Below are positions 46,362 to 54,708 of a stretch of DNA of 64,000 bases, one piece after another. Location: assembly GCA_019218415.1 (NCBI GenBank), contig JAHUUL010000003.1:62001-126000 (forward strand), in the 5' to 3' direction. The notes beneath the pieces were generated by a model that saw only the letters and a program-made list of their open reading frames with translations, did not search any database and had not been told where the DNA came from. Every line of letters starts with the position of its first letter. Position 1 is the stretch's first letter. Both the position numbers and the translations under genes were made by a program. Source of the DNA: Dermabacteraceae bacterium TAE3-ERU27 (GTDB lineage: Bacteria > Actinomycetota > Actinomycetes > Actinomycetales > Dermabacteraceae).

Positions 46362-48751
46362 CAGGGATTATTTCCTTCCTGAGGCTTTTCCGCCGGCTTG
46401 TTTTCCTGCTTCTGCTCGGGCTTTTTCTCGGGAGCGGGCTTATTTCCCGCGGCCGGTTTCTGTTCCCTCTGTTGCTGCCGCTTGTTGCTCTGCTGCCTGC
46501 GCTTGGGGCGTTCACGTTCGCGTGAGTCGTCGTCGCGAGGCGCTGCGGCGGGCTGGCTAGCCCCAGCCGGTTTTGCCGGAGGACCGGGGAACGGAATGTT
46601 CGGGGTGCCCTCGCTGGCCCTGGTCATGAACTCGTGCCAGGTCGGCAGGGAAACGGTGTTGCCCCAAACCTTCTTGGGAACGAGGTACTGGCCATCCACC
46701 TGGAAGCCGCCGGGGCGTACGTTTGCGTTCGGGTGACCGAACCAAACGGCGGTGCTCATCTGCTTCGTGAAACCGACATACCAGGTGTGGTACTGGAAGC
46801 TAGAGGTGCCGGTCTTGCCGCCCGCTTCGTGTCCCGGAATGGTCATGCCCTTACCGGTTGCACGGGGATCTTCCAGGTCCTGCTTCAGGGTGTACTGGAT
46901 CGCCTGCGCAACCTCGGGGGACATTACCCGCTTGCACTCGGTGCCGGTGAACGGCAGTTTCTTGCCGTTCCGGTCGGTCACCTCGTTGATAGCCTGCGGC
47001 TTGCAGTACTCGCCGTCGGCAGCGAAGGTCGCGTATGCGGCCGCCATGTCGAGCGAGGAGATGCGTACCTGGCCGAGCGCCATCACTGACGGGGCGATCT
47101 CGCGCGGGAAGATCTTGTTAACGGGCAGTCCCCGGTTATCTTCCGCATTGCGGTTGAAATCGGTCGGGTAACCACCCATGGAAATCGCGGTATTTGCGAT
47201 GTCGCACAGATCCAGCTCGCGCGCCATGCGGGCGTAGGAGGTGTTTACCGAATACTTGGTGGCATCAAGCACGGTTTGGGTCGGGCCGAGCTTTACCGAA
47301 ACCGCGTTATCCGGGTTGTAGGGATCGTTGGTCTGCTGCCAGGCCCCGCCCTTCAGACACTTCGCGGGGAAGCGCTTCATAGGTTCACGCTTGGTTTCCA
47401 CCTGGTCCCACACCGAGTGCCCGGACTTGAGCCACTCCGCGAGCACGAAGGGCTTGAAGGTAGAGCCGACCTCGAAGCCGTTGCCGCCGCCCAGGGCCTT
47501 GGGGGCGGTGTAGTTGAGTGCCGTCTCGCCGGGCTGCACGTTGCTGCGGGCGTTGAACTTTCGGTTCTGAGCCATCACCAGGATCTTGCCGGTTCCCGGC
47601 TGTACGGTGACGATCGAGTGGCCGAAACCGCTCTCGGAGGTAGCGGGAACGCGGCGTTCCAGGATCTCCAGCGCCAGCTTTTCCTTGTTGCTATCCAGAG
47701 TGGTCCTGATCGTCAGGCCACCCCCGTAGAGCAGGCGCTTGCGTTCTGCGGCAGTCGGTGCGAACTTCGGATCGTGCAGCAGGGAGCGGGTCACGTAGTC
47801 GCAGAAGAAGCCCGCGCCGCCCGCGTCCTGGCACCCCGCGCGGGTGTTTTGGATCTTCAGCATCGCTTCCAACGGCGTGTCTTTCGCCTTCTTGTATTCC
47901 GCGTCGTTCAGGTAGCCGATGCTGTGCATGTCCGACAGCACCTCGTTACGGCGCTTCAGGGCGCGTTCCGGGTGCTTTACCGGATCGTAAAGGTTGGGGC
48001 CGTTTACCAGGCCCGCAAGGAGCGCGGATTCTGCGGGGGTCAGATCCTTCGCATGCTTAGAGAAAAAGTGGCGCGAGGCCGTTTCCACCCCGTACTGGGA
48101 GGGGCCGAACTGCGCGATGTTCAGATAGCCGGTCAGGATTTCGTCCTTAGCCGCCTTCTGGTCGCCGCCGTGCTTTTCCGTCAGCTTCGATTCCAGGGAG
48201 AGAGCCAGTTTAGCCTCGCGCAGTTTGCGGGCGTAGGAGGCGCGCACGGCATCCTTTTTAGCGTCGTCGTCCCCGCGCTGTACCGCGTCTACCAGCAGCG
48301 CGTTCTTAACGTACTGCTGCGTGAGGGTGGAGCCACCCTGGGTGGAACCACCGGAGGAGTTTGAGATCAATGCACGGGCGATGCCCTTCGGATCCACCCC
48401 GGAATGTTCGTAGAAGCGGCGGTCCTCGATGGCCACCACGGCCTTACGCATGAAGGGGGAGATGTCTTCCATCGGCACCACGATGCGGTTTTCCGAATAA
48501 AACACCGCGAGCAGGGAGCCGTCGGCGGCCTCAATGCGGGAGGCCTCGTTAGGGGACTGTACATCTAGCTCGCTCGGAAATTCCTCCAGCGTCTCCACGC
48601 CCTGGTCGGCCACGGCGGAGGCGACGGTGACTGCCGGTAGGAAGAGGGCAGCCAGCAAGATACCCGAGAGCAGGCACACAATAAGGAGGGCGCCAAGGCG
48701 CGTGATTGTCTGTGAAGCAACATTCGTCGCTCGCGAAGAACTACCGTGCAT
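46361..48751 (-). CDS. ponA: Bifunctional penicillin-binding protein (class A, PonA2-like)
   Basis: Synthesises and cross-links peptidoglycan outside the membrane. The 796-residue protein has an N-terminal membrane helix (about 17-43), a glycosyltransferase domain with AIEDRRFYEHSGVDPKGIAR and GSTLTQQYVKN, and a transpeptidase domain with GSTFKPF, SVNTSY and GGKTGTSSFQ. The C-terminus is a low-complexity Pro/Lys/Gln/Glu tail (about 710-796) instead of a PASTA domain. It faces whiB. The pairing is that of mycobacterial ponA2-whiB4. Confidence 0.95.
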   Translation of the reverse strand: MHGSSSRATNVASQTITRLGALLIVCLLSGILLAALFLPAVTVASAVADQGVETLEEFPSELDVQSPNEASRIEAADGSLLAVFYSENRIVVPMEDISPFMRKAVVAIEDRRFYEHSGVDPKGIARALISNSSGGSTQGGSTLTQQYVKNALLVDAVQRGDDDAKKDAVRASYARKLREAKLALSLESKLTEKHGGDQKAAKDEILTGYLNIAQFGPSQYGVETASRHFFSKHAKDLTPAESALLAGLVNGPNLYDPVKHPERALKRRNEVLSDMHSIGYLNDAEYKKAKDTPLEAMLKIQNTRAGCQDAGGAGFFCDYVTRSLLHDPKFAPTAAERKRLLYGGGLTIRTTLDSNKEKLALEILERRVPATSESGFGHSIVTVQPGTGKILVMAQNRKFNARSNVQPGETALNYTAPKALGGGNGFEVGSTFKPFVLAEWLKSGHSVWDQVETKREPMKRFPAKCLKGGAWQQTNDPYNPDNAVSVKLGPTQTVLDATKYSVNTSYARMARELDLCDIANTAISMGGYPTDFNRNAEDNRGLPVNKIFPREIAPSVMALGQVRISSLDMAAAYATFAADGEYCKPQAINEVTDRNGKKLPFTGTECKRVMSPEVAQAIQYTLKQDLEDPRATGKGMTIPGHEAGGKTGTSSFQYHTWYVGFTKQMSTAVWFGHPNANVRPGGFQVDGQYLVPKKVWGNTVSLPTWHEFMTRASEGTPNIPFPGPPAKPAGASQPAAAPRDDDSRERERPKRRQQSNKRQQQREQKPAAGNKPAPEKKPEQKQENKPAEKPQEGNNP

Positions 48752-48862
48752 GGGGTTAGCCTATGTGGTGTGTGGCTGACAAACCACGTTAACGGCGCTA
48801 TTTATTGAAGCTGACCGGGTGCGCGCGTATGCTCAATCACAAACCGAAGGAAGTAAGCGTCA

Positions 48863-48904
48863 GTGAATCATGTCGACGAGGATGGAACCGCATGCGCCGA
48901 GTAG
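48863..48904 (+). other. Possible short upstream ORF overlapping whiB
   Basis: GTG at 48863 with AAGGAAG nine bases upstream opens a 13-codon frame (MNHVDEDGTACAE) ending in TAG at 48902-48904, 10-13 nt inside the whiB frame. It has the better ribosome site of the two. It could be a translational control element, or chance. Confidence 0.4.
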
Positions 48905-49188
48905 ATGATGGTATGGGCTGGGCCGGTCGCGGTCTGTGCACAAACCTGGATCCGGACGCCTTTTTCGTTCAGGGAGCCGAGCAGCAACAGGTAAAGGCGC
49001 GCTGCGGCCCCTGCCCGGTGCGCCTGGAGTGTCTTGCCGACGCCCTCGAGAACCGTATGGAATTTGGCGTTTGGGGAGGGATGACCGAACGCGAGCGCCG
49101 CAGGCTGCTGCGGCAGACCCCGAACGTAAGCGACTGGCTTTCGCTTCTGCAGGAAGCGGAGCAGTCCCGGTCCCACCGTTCCGCCTGA
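48892..49188 (+). CDS. whiB4: WhiB-family iron-sulfur regulator (WhiB4/WblA-like)
   Basis: A redox- or NO-sensing [4Fe-4S] transcription factor of 98 residues. Four cysteines: one in GLCTNLDP, two in RCGPCP, one in LECLAD. Then the family turn GVWGGMTERERRRLL and basic C-terminus. FVQGAEQ and EFGVWGGMTERERRRLLRQ match WhiB4/WblA over other WhiB classes, and the position beside ponA2 agrees. The start is uncertain: ATG 48892 is used. ATG 48913 (MGWAGRG) aligns with some WhiB starts, and the frame is open further upstream. Confidence 0.92.
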   Translation: MRRVDDGMGWAGRGLCTNLDPDAFFVQGAEQQQVKARCGPCPVRLECLADALENRMEFGVWGGMTERERRRLLRQTPNVSDWLSLLQEAEQSRSHRSA

Positions 49189-49209
49189 TAGCACCGATAG
49201 GCTTACAAC

Positions 49210-49368
49210 ATGACTAAATGGGAATACCTCACCGTTCCGCTGCTGGTACACGCGACCAAGCAGATTCTCGATAACTACGGCTCCGAGGGCTGGGAACTGG
49301 TCCAGGTAGTACCTGGCCCCAACCCCGAGTCCCTGGTCGCCTACCTCAAGCGCCCCCTGGCTGGCTAA
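49210..49368 (+). CDS. Small DUF4177-like protein, 52 residues
   Basis: A short gene between whiB and ridA. The protein begins MTKWEYLTVPLL and has GSEGWELVQVVPGP, the two conserved blocks of small DUF4177-type proteins. In mycobacteria a similar small ORF (Rv3678A) is in the same place. No signal or membrane helix. The RidA ATG is 4 nt downstream, so they are in one transcript. The function is unknown. Confidence 0.85.
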   Translation: MTKWEYLTVPLLVHATKQILDNYGSEGWELVQVVPGPNPESLVAYLKRPLAG

Positions 49369-49372
49369 CGCC

Positions 49373-49837
49373 ATGCGCCAGACGCCGGAAGAAAAGCTCA
49401 GCGCTCGCGGCACCCCGCTGCCTGAGGTGGCGGCGCCGGTTGCCGCTTACGTTCCTGCGATAGTGACTGGGAATTACGTTTACACCTCGGGACAGCTTCC
49501 CCTGATAAACGGTGAACTCGCCGCAAAGGGCAAGGTCGGTGCGGGGATCTCCGAAACCGAAGCCGCGAAATGCGCGGAGGTAGCCTGCCTCAACGCGCTC
49601 GCCGCCGTAAAGAGTGTGATCGGCGATCTCTCCCGCATCAAAAACGTGGTCAAGCTGACCGGTTTCGTGGCCAGCGATCCTGCGTTCGTGGGGCAGCCCG
49701 CGGTTATCAACGGTGCCTCCCTCCTCCTGCAGGAGGTGCTTGGCGAGGCCGGTAAGCACGCCCGCAGCGCGGTAGGCGTAGCGGCGTTGCCGCTAGACGC
49801 CCCGGTGGAAGTGGAACTGGTGGTAGAGGTCGCTTGA
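49373..49837 (+). CDS. RidA/YjgF-family protein
   Basis: The family hydrolyses reactive enamine/imine intermediates in amino-acid metabolism. The 154-residue protein has YTSGQLPLINGEL, the conserved arginine in HARSAVGVAALPLDAPVEVE and the acidic residue that follows. It is longer than archetypal RidA (about 128) by an N-terminal extension, as in the actinobacterial Rv3678c group. It overlaps the MBL-fold gene by 4 nt. Confidence 0.93.
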   Translation: MRQTPEEKLSARGTPLPEVAAPVAAYVPAIVTGNYVYTSGQLPLINGELAAKGKVGAGISETEAAKCAEVACLNALAAVKSVIGDLSRIKNVVKLTGFVASDPAFVGQPAVINGASLLLQEVLGEAGKHARSAVGVAALPLDAPVEVELVVEVA

Positions 49838-50625
49838 ACCCCCTCGTCACCTCGCTGGAGAGGCTCGTTTCGCCCGACGGGGGAGCCAGCTACATTCTGA
49901 CGTGCGAGGGCGAATCCTGGATCATCGATCCCGGCGCTAAGCATCCGCCGCACATTGAGGCGCTGCTATCGCGCTGCGCGGGTAGGCGTATCCGCGGCAT
50001 TTTCCTCACCCACGCGGAGGCCGGAGAAAGCGCCGGAACCCTGCGGCGCATGATCGAATCGGAAACGGGGTGCGTGCCCTCGCTCTGGGCGCGGGAACCG
50101 CTGCAGGTGTACGGGGCCGCCCCGCCGCCAGCGGTGCTACTACCGGGAGATTTCCTGCTAACCGACGATTTCGAGGGCGACATAGAGGTGGCTGCCCACG
50201 TTATCCACCTGCCTGGTGTGAGCGCGGATGGGATGGGCCTGCTGACGGCTCGCGGAGAAATGCTCACCGGCAGGGCTTTTAACACCTCGGGGCCGACCCT
50301 GTTGACTAGCGCGGGCGGAGACCCGCACCTGCTCACGCAGACGCTGGCGGCGCTGGCTGCCATCTGTCGCGACGGCGGAATCAGTGGAATCTACCCGCGC
50401 ACGGGGGAAATCCTGGACGATCCGCTCACGGTCCTGGAGTCGTTGGAGTGCGCGCAGCAGAACCTGAAAGATCGCTTGGCGGCCGTCGCCAGGCTGCGTG
50501 GCAGGGGGGTACTTACCTTTGCCCGCATAATCGACTCTTTGCAGAAGGAAGGTCTTTTGCAGGCGGGACAAGAAAAACCCGCCACCGAGGATCTGCGGGT
50601 GATCATCGATCACCTGCCCCGGTGA
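49834..50625 (+). CDS. Metallo-beta-lactamase-fold protein lacking metal ligands
   Basis: A 263-residue protein clearly of the MBL fold by context (Rv3677c position) and remaining landmarks: WIIDPGAKH, GIFLTH, HVIHLPGVSAD, LLTARGEMLTG. Almost every metal ligand is changed: HxHxDH reads HAEAGE, PGHT reads PGVS, TGD reads TGR, and PGHG reads PRTG. The C-terminal winged-helix-like part (about 205-263) is intact. The frame is unbroken, so it is probably a non-catalytic pseudoenzyme. The GTGA/TTGA-type overlap with ridA suggests coupled translation. Confidence 0.85.
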   Translation: MNPLVTSLERLVSPDGGASYILTCEGESWIIDPGAKHPPHIEALLSRCAGRRIRGIFLTHAEAGESAGTLRRMIESETGCVPSLWAREPLQVYGAAPPPAVLLPGDFLLTDDFEGDIEVAAHVIHLPGVSADGMGLLTARGEMLTGRAFNTSGPTLLTSAGGDPHLLTQTLAALAAICRDGGISGIYPRTGEILDDPLTVLESLECAQQNLKDRLAAVARLRGRGVLTFARIIDSLQKEGLLQAGQEKPATEDLRVIIDHLPR

Positions 50626-50660
50626 CGGGCTCTTGCGGCTGTCTTAATTAAGCGCGAACC

Positions 50661-51338
50661 TTAGCGGGCGCGACGGCGCAGGCGCTCGATGTCGAGCAGC
50701 AGCACCGCGCGGGCCTCCAGGCGGATCCACTTGCGGCCCACGAAGTCGGCCAGCGCCTTGTTCACAGTCTCGCGGGATGCGCCGACGAGCTGCGCCAGTT
50801 CCTCCTGGGTGAGGCCGTGGGAGACCATCACGCCGTCCTCGGTCGGGCGGCCGAAGCGCTGCGCGAGGTCGAGCAGGTTCTTGGCTACGCGGCCGGGAAC
50901 GTCCGCGAATACCAGGTCGGCCAGCGATTCGTTGGTCTTACGCAGGCGGCGGGCCAGGCTGGCGAGCAGGTGGCGCGCGACCTCGGGGCGCTGGGCCAGG
51001 ACGCGGTAGAGATCCTGCTGGCTCAGGCCGTAAACGGTGCTTTCCGCAACCGCGGTGGCGGTGGCGTTACGGGGGGCCGGATCGAACAGCGAAAGTTCGC
51101 CCAGGGTTTCGCCGGGGCCGAGCACGGCGAGCAGGTTCTCGCGGCCGTCGCCGCTGGCGTGGCCGACCTTAACCTTGCCGGAAGCGATGATGTAGAGGCG
51201 ATCACCGGGATCGCCCTCGCGGAACAGTACGGCCCCGCGGTGGTAGTCCTCCTGCTGCATGGAAGCCAGCACTGCCGCCTTCGCGTCGTCATCTAGCGCG
51301 GCAAACAGCGGCGCGGAACGCACGATATTCTCGTCCAC
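50661..51338 (-). CDS. crp: Crp/Fnr-family cAMP-responsive regulator (GlxR/Crp)
   Basis: A global regulator of 225 residues. The N-terminal cyclic-nucleotide domain has LYIIASGKVKVG and the phosphate-binding cassette GELSLFDPAPRNATATA with its Arg. The C-terminal HTH contains LTQEELAQLVGASRETVNKALADF. No cysteine cluster is present, so it is not Fnr-like. GTG start with GGAGG. The location matches mycobacterial Rv3676. It is convergent with the MBL-fold gene and divergent from nanH. Confidence 0.94.
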   Translation of the reverse strand: MDENIVRSAPLFAALDDDAKAAVLASMQQEDYHRGAVLFREGDPGDRLYIIASGKVKVGHASGDGRENLLAVLGPGETLGELSLFDPAPRNATATAVAESTVYGLSQQDLYRVLAQRPEVARHLLASLARRLRKTNESLADLVFADVPGRVAKNLLDLAQRFGRPTEDGVMVSHGLTQEELAQLVGASRETVNKALADFVGRKWIRLEARAVLLLDIERLRRRAR

Positions 51339-51459
51339 GAATCCTCCAAGTTATTAAAAAGTTCTTCCCTACATAATGCGTCACACAACGTGAGGTGTCC
51401 AACGTAGGCCTTGAAAACCCGTGCCACACATGAATGTTTGGTCGCCCGTAATCTTTTGT

Positions 51460-51484
51460 GGGGGTGGGGGTAGGGGGTGGGTGG
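51460..51484 (+). other. G-rich tract able to form a G-quadruplex
   Basis: GGGGG-T-GGGGG-TA-GGGGG-T-GGG on the plus strand: four G-runs with loops of 1-2 nt, a classical parallel quadruplex pattern, about 80 nt before the nanH -10 box. Confidence 0.7.
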
Positions 51485-51562
51485 TTTGCCTAAAGTTCCC
51501 GCTCAGCGGCGAAAAAGTACTTAATAAAGCTCTGTAACCTTTCCCCGACATGGGGACAATCA

Positions 51563-51605
51563 TATAATCGTCGGCAAGACGTATGACGTCTGATGACAAC
51601 GTTGT
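51563..51605 (+). promoter_or_regulatory. nanH promoter with two palindromes downstream
   Basis: TATAAT at 51563-51568 is a consensus -10. The -35 position (about 51540-51545) is poor, suggesting activator dependence. GACGT-ATG-ACGTC (51578-51590) and ACAACGTTGT (51596-51605) lie at about +3 to +30, a typical repressor location. The mRNA leader would be about 85 nt. Confidence 0.6.
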
Positions 51606-51659
51606 TATCGTGCCCCGGGCAGAGCGGCCCCGGGCGGAGGTTGGACCAGGAGGTTCTTC

Positions 51660-54467
51660 ATGAGCAAACCCCAAGTTCACAAGTCAGTCTTCGGTGGCGA
51701 TCGGCCACCCCTGCAGAAAGCCCGCCGCGCCTGCGCGCTCGGTCTTGCCGGGGTTCTCACGGCGGCGCTCGCCGTGACCCTCCCGGCCCCCGTGGCACAG
51801 GCGGATGAGACTCCCGAGGCGCTGCCCACGGTGCAGCTCGCCAAGGGAAGGGACGGCGTGTTCCCGAACTATCGCATTCCCGCGATTATCCGCCTGAACA
51901 ACGGGGACCTGTTGGCCTCGTATGATGGTCGGCCCACCGGGATCGACGCCCCCGGCCCCAACTCGATCCTGCAGCGGCGCTCCACCGACGGCGGCCGCAC
52001 CTGGGGCGAACAGACCGTGGTGGCCGCGGGGCGTGGCGGGGCCGATAAGGTCGGCTATTCCGATCCCTCCTACGTCTACGACGCGGAGACAAACACGCTG
52101 TTTAACTTCCACGTGTTCTCAAAGGACACCGGCTTCTGGAACAGCGGCTACGGCAACGACGATTCCGACCGGAGCGTAATGAGTGCCTCCGTTTCGGTGT
52201 CTACCGACGGCGGGCACACCTGGAAGGCGCGTTCCGTTACCGAGATCGTGAAGCCGGAGGGTGTGCGGGCGACCTTCGCCTCCAGCGGCCACGGTATCCA
52301 GCTCAAGCGCGGCGCGCACAAGGGGCGATTGATCCTGCAGTACGCGGGGCAGTGGCGCGATGGTAGCGTGCGCGCCTACTCCGTCTACTCGGATGACCAC
52401 GGCGAAACCTGGCAGATGGGTAAGCCGATCGGCACGAACATGGACGAGAACAAGGTGGTCGAGCTAAGCGATGGCACGCTGATGCTTAACTCCCGGATGC
52501 ACAGCGGCGGCAAAGCGCGTTACGTGGCGCGTTCCACCGACGGCGGGCAGACCTGGAGCGGTGTGGAGGCCGATCACACCCTGACCGACCCGCGTAACAA
52601 CGCCGCGATTATTGCGATGTACCCCGACGCCAAGGAAGGAAGTAAACAGGCGCGCGAACTGCTGTTCTCCAACGCCAACAGCAGCGGCGGGCGAAGCAAC
52701 GGCAGTATCCGCTACTCCTGCGACGACGGGCAGACCTGGCCCGTAGTAAAGACCTACCGGCCGGGTAGCCACGCCTATTCCGACATGGTGGCGCTGGGCG
52801 ATAACAGGTGGGGCTCCCTCTTCGAGGGAGAGGACAACCGGATGCTGTTTACCACCTTCGATAAGGAGTGGCTCAAGCCGTTCTGCGCTAATTTCGCTCC
52901 CGTCGCGGCAACCGCTAACGCCGGGGAACAGGCGACCCTGCGCGTGACCCTGCGCAATGACGACGAGCGTCCGCTGCCCGCAGGCACCGCCACCGCGGCC
53001 TTCCCCGGCGGCTGGGAGTCGCGGTCGGTGCCGACGCCGGAGCTTGCCCCCGGCAAATCCGCTACAGTCGAGGTGCCTGTCACCGTTGGCCTTTCCGCGA
53101 AGGTCGGCACCGTGCGCGGTGAGGTGCGGGTGAGCGCGGGAGAGGTGAGCCTGCGCGGCGACGCCGAAGTGAATATCGCTAAGGGGACCGCGCCGACGCT
53201 AGCCGGGCAAATCACAGGCAAGCGTGCCGACGCCGACCGTGACGTGGCGAGCGAGCCGTACACCGTGGGGGAGAAGGTTCCCTATTCCTTCCGCGTCACC
53301 AACACCGGCAACACCGGGGCCACCTTTGCCCCGAGCGAGGGCGATTTCGCCCCGCTGCTGCCGCCCAACAGGGGCAACTGCCGTTGGCGCGGTCTGGGGG
53401 CAGGCCAGGCGTACTCCTGTAACACCCCTCGCCACACCGTGACCGAGGCCGACCTAGCCGACGGCTTCTTTAGCGCCGACACCGTTTGGACCCTGAGCGC
53501 CGACGGCTTCGCTGACGTGCGCTTGGAAGTTCCCGGTGGCGAGGTTGACCTGCGCGAACGCAAACCCGCGGTGAGCGTCGAAAGAACCGTTACCGTTGCC
53601 GGCCAGCCCGTGGGCGAACAGCTTGAGCCGGGCCAGCGCGTGACCATCACCGAAAAGGCGACCAACACCGGTAACGTGCGCCTGACCGGTCTGGCCGGTG
53701 CGGTGGAAGCCGATGAACTGGCCGCTGGCAAGAGCGTTGAGGCCGCCCGTGAGTACGAGGTCACGGAGGCGGACGCAAAGGCTGGCGAGATCGTGTTGGA
53801 CGCGCCGCGGGTGAGCGCCGCTAACGGTTCTCGCGCGGTGGAAGCGAGCGGGGAAACCCTTACCCTCAAGGTGCGTGCGCCGAAGGAAGCGGAAGAACTA
53901 TCGTTCACCGACGTCAGCCCGCAAACCGCCTTCTACGACGAGATCATGTGGCTGGCCCGCACCGGTATCACCACCGGCTACCCGGACGGCACTTTCCGTC
54001 CGGGAGAGGCGGTGCACCGTGATGCCATGGCCGCATACCTGTACCGTCTGGCGGGCTCCCCGCAGGTGACCCCGCCGCGCAGCCAGCCCTTCAAGGACGT
54101 CCGTCCGGGCATGGAGCATTACGACGCGATCATCTGGGCCCACCAGAACGGCATCACCCGCGGCTACCCTGATCGCACCTTCCGCCCGACCGCGCCGATC
54201 AGTCGCGATGCCATGGCCGCGTTCCTGTACCGCTATTCGGGCAGCCCCGAGCTGGAAATGCCCGCGGCAGCGCCGTTCCAGGACGTACCGCTAAGCCACC
54301 CCTTCGTGCGGGAAATCGCCTGGATGAAGGAGCAGGGCCTAAGCACCGGCTGGTCCGACGGCACCTACCGGCCCGCCAGCGGCACAAACCGTGACGCCAC
54401 GGCCGCGTTCCTGTACCGGGCGAAGGAAAAGGCGGGTATCGCGTACCTGTCGGAAAAGGATCGCTGA
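51660..54467 (+). CDS. nanH: Secreted sialidase (GH33) with SLH repeats
   Basis: An exo-alpha-sialidase releasing sialic acid from host glycans, 935 residues. A signal peptide ends near APVAQADE. The GH33 propeller (about 55-420) has the catalytic-arginine motif YRIP and Asp boxes STDGGRTW, STDGGHTW, SDDHGETW, STDGGQTW and CDDGQTW. Residues about 420-740 are Ig-like (NEW3/CARDB-type) domains. The last 185 residues hold three SLH repeats (FTDVSPQTAFYDEIMWLARTG type) for attachment to the cell wall. There is no LPxTG. GGAGG is well placed before the ATG. Confidence 0.95.
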   Translation: MSKPQVHKSVFGGDRPPLQKARRACALGLAGVLTAALAVTLPAPVAQADETPEALPTVQLAKGRDGVFPNYRIPAIIRLNNGDLLASYDGRPTGIDAPGPNSILQRRSTDGGRTWGEQTVVAAGRGGADKVGYSDPSYVYDAETNTLFNFHVFSKDTGFWNSGYGNDDSDRSVMSASVSVSTDGGHTWKARSVTEIVKPEGVRATFASSGHGIQLKRGAHKGRLILQYAGQWRDGSVRAYSVYSDDHGETWQMGKPIGTNMDENKVVELSDGTLMLNSRMHSGGKARYVARSTDGGQTWSGVEADHTLTDPRNNAAIIAMYPDAKEGSKQARELLFSNANSSGGRSNGSIRYSCDDGQTWPVVKTYRPGSHAYSDMVALGDNRWGSLFEGEDNRMLFTTFDKEWLKPFCANFAPVAATANAGEQATLRVTLRNDDERPLPAGTATAAFPGGWESRSVPTPELAPGKSATVEVPVTVGLSAKVGTVRGEVRVSAGEVSLRGDAEVNIAKGTAPTLAGQITGKRADADRDVASEPYTVGEKVPYSFRVTNTGNTGATFAPSEGDFAPLLPPNRGNCRWRGLGAGQAYSCNTPRHTVTEADLADGFFSADTVWTLSADGFADVRLEVPGGEVDLRERKPAVSVERTVTVAGQPVGEQLEPGQRVTITEKATNTGNVRLTGLAGAVEADELAAGKSVEAAREYEVTEADAKAGEIVLDAPRVSAANGSRAVEASGETLTLKVRAPKEAEELSFTDVSPQTAFYDEIMWLARTGITTGYPDGTFRPGEAVHRDAMAAYLYRLAGSPQVTPPRSQPFKDVRPGMEHYDAIIWAHQNGITRGYPDRTFRPTAPISRDAMAAFLYRYSGSPELEMPAAAPFQDVPLSHPFVREIAWMKEQGLSTGWSDGTYRPASGTNRDATAAFLYRAKEKAGIAYLSEKDR

Positions 54468-54527
54468 GCCAGCGTTATTAGGGCGCGCAGTGCCCCCGGA
54501 CTCGGGCCGGTGAGGGGCTGATTAAAC

Positions 54528-54562
54528 GGGCAGGGGAAGCCACTATTTGGCTTCCCCTGCCC
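54528..54562 (+). terminator. nanH terminator
   Basis: GGGCAGGGGAAGCC (54528-54541) pairs with GGCTTCCCCTGCCC (54549-54562), a 14-bp perfect stem with a 7-nt loop. The T-run is short. The remaining intergenic DNA to 54708 shows no other clear signal. Confidence 0.85.
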
Positions 54563-54708
54563 CGGCTTTAATGAACGTTTTGCCTGCGGTCATGCTGAGG
54601 GCGTAACCGGCGCGGTTAGCGTGCGCACTTTAACGAGCCGCCGGGGCGCTGTAAGCCGGTAAGATGGGTTCACTAGCGACTTTAACGAGGGAAAGGTGGG
54701 GGATTAAC

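Larger units (their letters stand above)
51339..51659. other. 321-bp divergent region crp / nanH, no gene
   Basis: Contains a G-rich tract (51460-51484), an AT-rich stretch (51510-51530), the nanH -10 box (51563-51568), two palindromes just downstream of it (51578-51590 and 51596-51605) and repeated GCCCCGGGC before the ribosome site. I find no coding frame. No good TGTGA-N6-TCACA Crp site is evident. CGTCACACAACGTGAGG near 51379-51395 is only a rough half-site pair. Confidence 0.6.

Noticed and set aside
51379-51395. Crp autoregulatory site upstream of crp
   Set aside because: CGTCACACAACGTGAGG has poor match and wrong symmetry to the TGTGA-N6-TCACA consensus.
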